NCBI GenBank assembly: GCA_964519835.1
Contig: CAZFLD010000112.1
Coordinates: 1 to 10,352 of the forward strand
DNA length: 10,352 nt
Direction: 5' to 3'
DNA from: CAZFLD01 sp964519835
GTDB taxonomy: Bacteria; Spirochaetota; Spirochaetia; DSM-27196; CAZFLD01
Below the pieces are notes generated by a model. That model was not told where the DNA came from and searched no databases. It saw only the letters and a program-made list of their open reading frames with translations. This document shows, piece by piece, positions 7,011 through 10,352 of the stretch. How positions within the stretch are numbered: the stretch's first letter is position 1; every line of letters begins with the position of its first letter. The position numbers were made by a program, and so were the translations under genes.

Positions 7011-8051
7011 GTGTCTTTGGTGTCAGAACAGTTCCTCGTCGCCGACGTCGGCGGTACTAACTGTCGTCTCGCGATGGTTGAAATGCACGGTCAAGCATCG
7101 CGCATTGTGGACCTCCAAGTCTTTCAGACAGCTGACTACACATCCTTTGCGGACGCTGTCTCGGAATTCATCGCCGCCCGTCGGCGGACCATATCGCGGA
7201 TTGACGGGTGTTGCGTCAGCGTGGCCGGACCAGTGGTGGGGAACGTAGCGCAGATGACCAACGCTCCCTGGACGATCGATGCGATGGAGATCGAGTCAGC
7301 ACTTGAGGTGCCGACCGCAGTCATCAATGACTTTTCAGCACTCAGCTATGGGCTACCAAATCTCGACCTTTACGACGGTTCGGACGTTACCGCACTACGG
7401 CACGTCGACGGTTGCAAACCCGAGCCGCAGGGGGCCGTGAGAGCCGTAGTAGGCGCAGGCACCGGGTTGGGAGTGGGTTTTCTCGTTGAAACTCGCGACG
7501 GATACTTTGGATTGCCGTCCGAAGCGGGCCACTCGGGTTTCGCACCCTTCGATGAGAGATCGCGAGGTCTCCGTGATGAAATCGCCGCAAAGATCGGGAC
7601 AGTACCCGGTACAGAAGCATTTGTTTCAGGACAAGGAATAACAAATTGGTTCGACCGGCTATTCGCGGAGTTTGGAAAGCCGGCGGCATGCGACGACATT
7701 TCCTCACTCGAGCCGGACAAGCGACCGGCGGCCGTGGCCGCCAGGTCCGCCACCGATGAGATCTGCTCGATTGTTATGGACGAGTTCTTCCGCGGCTATG
7801 GACATTTTGCGTCCGACGTTGCCCTTCATTTTATACCAAGGGCCGGCCTGTTTGTCGCGGGTGGCATAGCGGCCAAAAACAGGGAGCTTTTCTTGAATTC
7901 GGCGTTTATGGAGGCTTTCGACACCAACTATCGCACCAATGTTCGTGAGGTGCTACGCTCGATTCCGGTCTATTTGATCGAACAGAAGCACACCGCCCTA
8001 CACGGCGCAGCGCTTTTTATCAGCCAACAACGCCAACGGAGGCTACAGTGA
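7011..8051 (+). CDS. glk: Glucokinase (Glk family, ATP-dependent)
   Basis: The protein has 346 residues, slightly longer than the usual 320 or so of the Glk (PF02685) family. It phosphorylates glucose to glucose 6-phosphate in the cytoplasm. Visible features are the phosphate-binding VADVGGTNCRL (10-20), INDFSAL (105-111) with catalytic Asp107, GAGTGLGVG (148-156), SEAGHSGFAP (170-179) carrying the sugar-contacting Glu171/His174, SGQGITNW (206-213) and VAGGIA (282-287). The C-terminal HTALHGAALFI matches the family ending. It is Glk-type rather than ROK-type, since there is no ROK zinc-binding Cys motif. In-frame starts at 7008, 7011, 7017 and 7020 are possible; 7011 fits the inferred transcript start. 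It is the first gene of an operon, and its TGA overlaps the GTG of the UDPGP gene by 4 nt. Confidence 0.9.
   Translation: MSLVSEQFLVADVGGTNCRLAMVEMHGQASRIVDLQVFQTADYTSFADAVSEFIAARRRTISRIDGCCVSVAGPVVGNVAQMTNAPWTIDAMEIESALEVPTAVINDFSALSYGLPNLDLYDGSDVTALRHVDGCKPEPQGAVRAVVGAGTGLGVGFLVETRDGYFGLPSEAGHSGFAPFDERSRGLRDEIAAKIGTVPGTEAFVSGQGITNWFDRLFAEFGKPAACDDISSLEPDKRPAAVAARSATDEICSIVMDEFFRGYGHFASDVALHFIPRAGLFVAGGIAAKNRELFLNSAFMEAFDTNYRTNVREVLRSIPVYLIEQKHTALHGAALFISQQRQRRLQ
8038..8042 (+). promoter_or_regulatory. Ribosome binding site for the UDPGP gene
   Basis: GGAGG lies inside the 3' end of glk, 5 nt before the GTG at 8048. Together with the GTGA overlap it supports this start rather than an ATG downstream of the repeats. 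Confidence 0.65.
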
Positions 8052-9604
8052 GCAACCACAAACCGGACCACCTGCCGGACCGCAAACCGGACCACAAACC
8101 GGACCACCTGCCGGACCACCTGGATGAAGCCGTCATCCGCGACATGCGGTCGAAGTCTATCGACGTGGAACTGACACAGAGGATACTCGACCGTTACAAC
8201 AGTGGAGATCTTGCTGATCAGAGTGCTGTTGTAGTGACGGAAATCCCCAAAATCGACGGCCGGCAAGTGCTGGACATGCGCGACAGCTACGCATTGTCGA
8301 TGCCTCGCGCTCGGCTCCGATCGAGGTTGACTGATCTCGGGCTGGATCCGGGTTTAGCCGATCTTTACACCGACGACACGGCGCATCTTAGGAAAGATCA
8401 GCTGACAGATATTGGCAAAAGGCTTTTCTCCGTGACAGCCCTGGGAGTGCTCAACGGTGGTTCCGCCACAAGCTACGCGGACAGCAAGAAAAACACAAAG
8501 TTGAACAAGGATCTCCTCGACTTGCTTCACGGTCCGTTCAACCGGCTCTCTGAAGCGGCTTCCGGTCGGCCCAAGGGCCTGACGCCCGCATACCTCAACC
8601 CGGATGGCTCCTTTGGGGCGAGCTTCCTCGAGCTTCGGATGCGCAATTTGGCGCTCTCAGGCATACCGATGTTTCAGATGACAAGCCGCATGACCGATAA
8701 GGCCCTGTCGAAAGCCTACAGCGAGTATGCTTCGGGGGCAGTGGTTGGTACTGCGATACAGGAAACCGGGTTCGACATAACGCATGTTCGGAGTGCGATG
8801 CAGCCGCTGATCGCCGCCTATACCCACTCCAGTAACGAGGTAGACGGCAAAAAGTCGGTTTTTTCGAGCGCATACGGTCATGACGGCGAAACCTTGCCTT
8901 TGCCGGGCGGGCACGGACAGAATTTTTCCGTGCTCAAGGATGTCTATGAGTCGTTGCTTGATGAGGGCAAGCGCTTTGTATACCTCGGCAACGTCGACAA
9001 CATAGGCTTCACTCCGGACCCAGGAACCCTGGCGTACTTTGCGCTTTCGGATCGTAGTGCTGCCTTTGAGTTCACTTTTAGGACGCCGGTCGACATAAAG
9101 GGCGGCATTCTCGTCCACGACGCAAACGGGCGGCTGAACTGTGGGGACATCGGACCGGCGATCGACGAAGAGTCCGTCTTAGCCGCTGAGGCGTCAGGCA
9201 AGAAGATACTTTTCAACTGCGCTACAGGGTTGTTCGATCTGCAAAAACTTGTGTCGGATCTCGACCGTATCATCCGTGACCTCCCGACCCGTTTTTCCGA
9301 CCAGGACAAGGACGCCGGCCGCTACTCCCAGGCCGAGCAAGTCACGTGGGAGGTCCTGGGGATCCTTAACGACTTTCTTATCTTTGGTGTCGACAAGTAC
9401 CGCAGATTCCTGTCTGCGAAAGTGTTGCTGGAAACCCTTATGACAAGCGGAACGATGCTCGAATCACCCGACTATCCAACCTCGGATGATGTGGCCAAGG
9501 ACACAAAAACGGCCGCGCAGCGCCTCCATCACGGCTTTGAGCAGTTGATGCGGGAGGAGTACCGGATGGAGATTGTCGACGGCCGTTGGGTTCCCGGCGC
9601 GTGA
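8048..9604 (+). CDS. UDPGP-family nucleotidyltransferase (UTP-sugar-1-phosphate uridylyltransferase type)
   Basis: The protein has 518 residues. Motifs follow the UDP-glucose/UDP-N-acetylhexosamine pyrophosphorylase order: the nucleotide loop VLNGGSATSYADSKKN (134-149), a basic GRPKGLTPAYLNPDG (173-187) with a likely substrate-binding Lys, GGHGQNFSVL (287-296), GNVDNIGFTPDP (314-325) with the metal-binding Asp317, DIKGGIL (349-355), FNCATGLFDL (389-398), and RFLSAKVLLETLMTSG (453-468), comparable to the RFLPVKTTSDLL stretch of UGPases. The expected reaction is UTP plus sugar 1-phosphate giving UDP-sugar and pyrophosphate. Whether glucose 1-phosphate or an N-acetylhexosamine phosphate is used cannot be decided; glk in the same operon favours glucose. 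The GGSATSY loop differs from the usual GGLGTxxG of UGPases. The N-terminus (residues 5-24) is a tandem KPDH/LPDH repeat outside the catalytic fold. Confidence 0.82.
   Translation: MSNHKPDHLPDRKPDHKPDHLPDHLDEAVIRDMRSKSIDVELTQRILDRYNSGDLADQSAVVVTEIPKIDGRQVLDMRDSYALSMPRARLRSRLTDLGLDPGLADLYTDDTAHLRKDQLTDIGKRLFSVTALGVLNGGSATSYADSKKNTKLNKDLLDLLHGPFNRLSEAASGRPKGLTPAYLNPDGSFGASFLELRMRNLALSGIPMFQMTSRMTDKALSKAYSEYASGAVVGTAIQETGFDITHVRSAMQPLIAAYTHSSNEVDGKKSVFSSAYGHDGETLPLPGGHGQNFSVLKDVYESLLDEGKRFVYLGNVDNIGFTPDPGTLAYFALSDRSAAFEFTFRTPVDIKGGILVHDANGRLNCGDIGPAIDEESVLAAEASGKKILFNCATGLFDLQKLVSDLDRIIRDLPTRFSDQDKDAGRYSQAEQVTWEVLGILNDFLIFGVDKYRRFLSAKVLLETLMTSGTMLESPDYPTSDDVAKDTKTAAQRLHHGFEQLMREEYRMEIVDGRWVPGA
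8060..8119 (+). repeat. 12 bp x 5 in-frame tandem repeat at the UDPGP N-terminus
   Basis: Five 12 bp units run in frame: AAACCGGACCAC, CTGCCGGACCGC, AAACCGGACCAC, AAACCGGACCAC and CTGCCGGACCAC, encoding KPDH, LPDR, KPDH, KPDH and LPDH. The core CCGGAC is invariant. It starts four codons after the GTG. Copy-number change would lengthen or shorten the protein by four residues without shifting the frame. Confidence 0.92.
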
Positions 9605-9657
9605 GGGATCCTTCTCTACCGGTCCTAAGACCTTTGATTCCTCCGCGCGTATCTTAT

Positions 9658-9675
9658 TTGTTGCGGAGGCAACAA
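9658..9675 (+). promoter_or_regulatory. Hairpin exposing a GGAG loop before the hisI leader ORF
   Basis: TTGTTGC (9658-9664) and GCAACAA (9669-9675) pair perfectly around a 4-nt GGAG loop. The loop plus the first stem G form GGAGG, placed 9 nt before the ATG at 9679. In RNA this 7 bp stem could modulate access of ribosomes to the site. There is no T-run after it, so it is not a terminator of the UDPGP gene. Confidence 0.45.
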
Positions 9676-9678
9676 CAC

Positions 9679-9756
9679 ATGATTCAAACAGGTAAATCGG
9701 CCGTCGTCTTTGTCCAGGCAGCAAATAACGACGGCAAAGCGAGAACGTCGATTTGA
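9679..9756 (+). CDS. Possible 25-residue leader ORF coupled to hisI
   Basis: ATG 9679 to TGA 9754-9756 encodes a short peptide beginning MIQTGKSAVVFVQAA and ending ARTSI. A GGAGG lies 9 nt upstream. Its TGA overlaps the TTG start of hisI as TTGA, so ribosomes ending here could restart on hisI. It is not a classical his attenuator, since it contains no His codons. VVFVQAAN weakly echoes VPVVVQNAD of HisI itself, which may be chance or the trace of a partial duplication. Expression is unproven. Confidence 0.4.
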   Translation: MIQTGKSAVVFVQAANNDGKARTSI

Positions 9757-10127
9757 TTCAACACTCTTCGGAACAGTTCGCTCCCGCCCCGTCGTTGCGG
9801 TTCGACAAACTCAACGGATTAGTGCCGGTTGTTGTTCAGAACGCCGACACCCGCGAGGTGCTGATGCTTGCCTTTATGGATGCGAAGGCCTGGTCGATGA
9901 GCATAGAGACCGGCTACGCCCACTATTACAGCCGTTCACGAAATAGGCTTTGGAAAAAGGGAGAGACCTCCGGACACGTACAACAAATCCGCGAGATTCG
10001 GGTGGACTGTGACGACGATTCGGTTTTGCTTCTCGTCGATCAAATCGGAGGGACGGCCTGTCATACCGGGAGACGCAGTTGCTTCTATCGGCGCCTTACA
10101 GGCGACGGACTGGAACTCGACGAGTAG
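9753..10127 (+). CDS. hisI: Phosphoribosyl-AMP cyclohydrolase
   Basis: The 124-residue enzyme opens the purine ring of phosphoribosyl-AMP in the third step of histidine biosynthesis. All expected motifs are present: VPVVVQNADTREVLMLAFM (24-42), SRSRNRLWKKGETSGH (60-75), the metal-binding VDCDDD (84-89), and TACHTGRRSCFYRR (101-114). Cys86, Cys103 and Cys110 are the likely zinc ligands and Asp85/87/89 the magnesium ligands. It is the monofunctional form, with no HisE pyrophosphohydrolase domain fused at the C-terminus. No other his gene is in the window, so it stands alone or heads an operon that continues to the right. TTG 9753 is the first start in frame (a TAA lies at 9726-9728 in this frame). 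It overlaps the stop of the 25-codon ORF, and a weak GCGAGA lies about 9 nt upstream. Confidence 0.93.
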   Translation: MIQHSSEQFAPAPSLRFDKLNGLVPVVVQNADTREVLMLAFMDAKAWSMSIETGYAHYYSRSRNRLWKKGETSGHVQQIREIRVDCDDDSVLLLVDQIGGTACHTGRRSCFYRRLTGDGLELDE

Positions 10128-10352
10128 TGGTTCCGAGTCCCGCAAACCGACAATCAAGGGCACAAATCCGCCGGAGCCTGCATTCACCTGGTCCGAAGTC
10201 TGTGGATACTAGATCAGGTATCTCGTTTGGCGCCGAAGATTTGCCCTGGTCGCGAAAAAGCGAACATGACACGCCATCGACTCGGCACGATAACTCGAGT
10301 TGACTACACGCGTTAGGCGTAGGGACTTCACACTCTTCGGACCAGTCAAAAC
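10128..10352. other. Region after hisI with no supported gene
   Basis: No reading frame here looks protein-like. Short frames, such as a 16-codon ATG frame near 10266 and a 22-codon minus-strand frame, lack ribosome sites. No clear terminator hairpin follows the hisI stop. The inverted repeat described separately is the only structure seen. The next gene is presumably off the right edge. Confidence 0.5.
10188..10345. repeat. 11 bp inverted repeat downstream of hisI
   Basis: CTGGTCCGAAG (10188-10198) and CTTCGGACCAG (10335-10345) are perfect inverted copies 136 bp apart. The right copy lies in a 17 bp stretch (10330-10346) that differs by one base from 9761-9777 in the hisI 5' end. The TGGTCCGAA core also resembles the TGGTCCAAA half-sites at 6767-6795. 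Function is unknown; a dispersed regulator site is one possibility, chance another. Confidence 0.4.

Noticed and set aside
9605..9640. Terminator after the UDPGP gene (GGTC-CTAA-GACC followed by TTTGATT)
   Set aside because: The stem is only 4 bp and the T-run is broken, so it is too weak to call.
10125..10150. tRNA-like T-arm sequence GGTTCCGAGTCCCGCA
   Set aside because: The loop is one base too long and no matching acceptor, D or anticodon arms are found around it.
10300..10328. TTGACT at 10300 as a promoter for a gene beyond the right edge
   Set aside because: No acceptable -10 box occurs at 16-18 bp spacing (GGACTT at 17).

Overview
This 10.35 kb window comes from a bacterial chromosome of moderately high GC. 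The SDR, DHH and UDPGP proteins, judged from memory of their families, look most like spirochaete-type homologues. That placement is an inference and no marker gene here proves it. There are no mobile elements, CRISPR arrays, rRNAs or tRNAs that I can support. Three groups of genes lie on alternating strands.

Left part (1-3092): a CPBP-family membrane protease gene runs off the left edge on the minus strand. It is divergent from a large RND/MMPL-type 12-TM transporter on the plus strand. About 150 bp between them hold two face-to-face sigma70-like promoters, each with an exact 17 bp spacer.

Middle part (3154-6755), minus strand: a tight three-gene operon is read in the order DHH-family phosphoesterase, PHP-domain protein, then short-chain dehydrogenase resembling sorbitol-6-phosphate 2-dehydrogenase. 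The last two overlap by ATGA. The SDR carries about 120 extra N-terminal residues that look like the tail of a class II aldolase/SDR fusion. A promoter precedes the operon, with a 9 bp inverted repeat centred about 61 bp upstream of the inferred transcript start. Two phosphate-ester hydrolase folds and a sugar-phosphate-type dehydrogenase suggest an uncharacterised phospho-sugar or phospho-polyol pathway.

Right part (6976-10127), plus strand: a glucokinase overlaps by GTGA a UDPGP-family nucleotidyltransferase (UDP-sugar pyrophosphorylase type). The latter's N-terminus encodes a 12 bp x 5 in-frame tandem repeat (KPDH/LPDH). Together they could supply glucose 6-phosphate and UDP-sugar. A monofunctional HisI follows, apparently preceded by a 25-codon leader ORF overlapping its TTG start as TTGA. 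The last 225 bp have no convincing gene but contain an 11 bp inverted repeat related to the 5' end of hisI.

A recurring theme is translation signals. The three operon-leading genes CPBP, DHH and glk have no Shine-Dalgarno, and their -10 boxes place transcript starts at or within about 14 nt of the start codon (leaderless or nearly so). Downstream genes have clear GGAGG sites or 4-nt start/stop overlaps.
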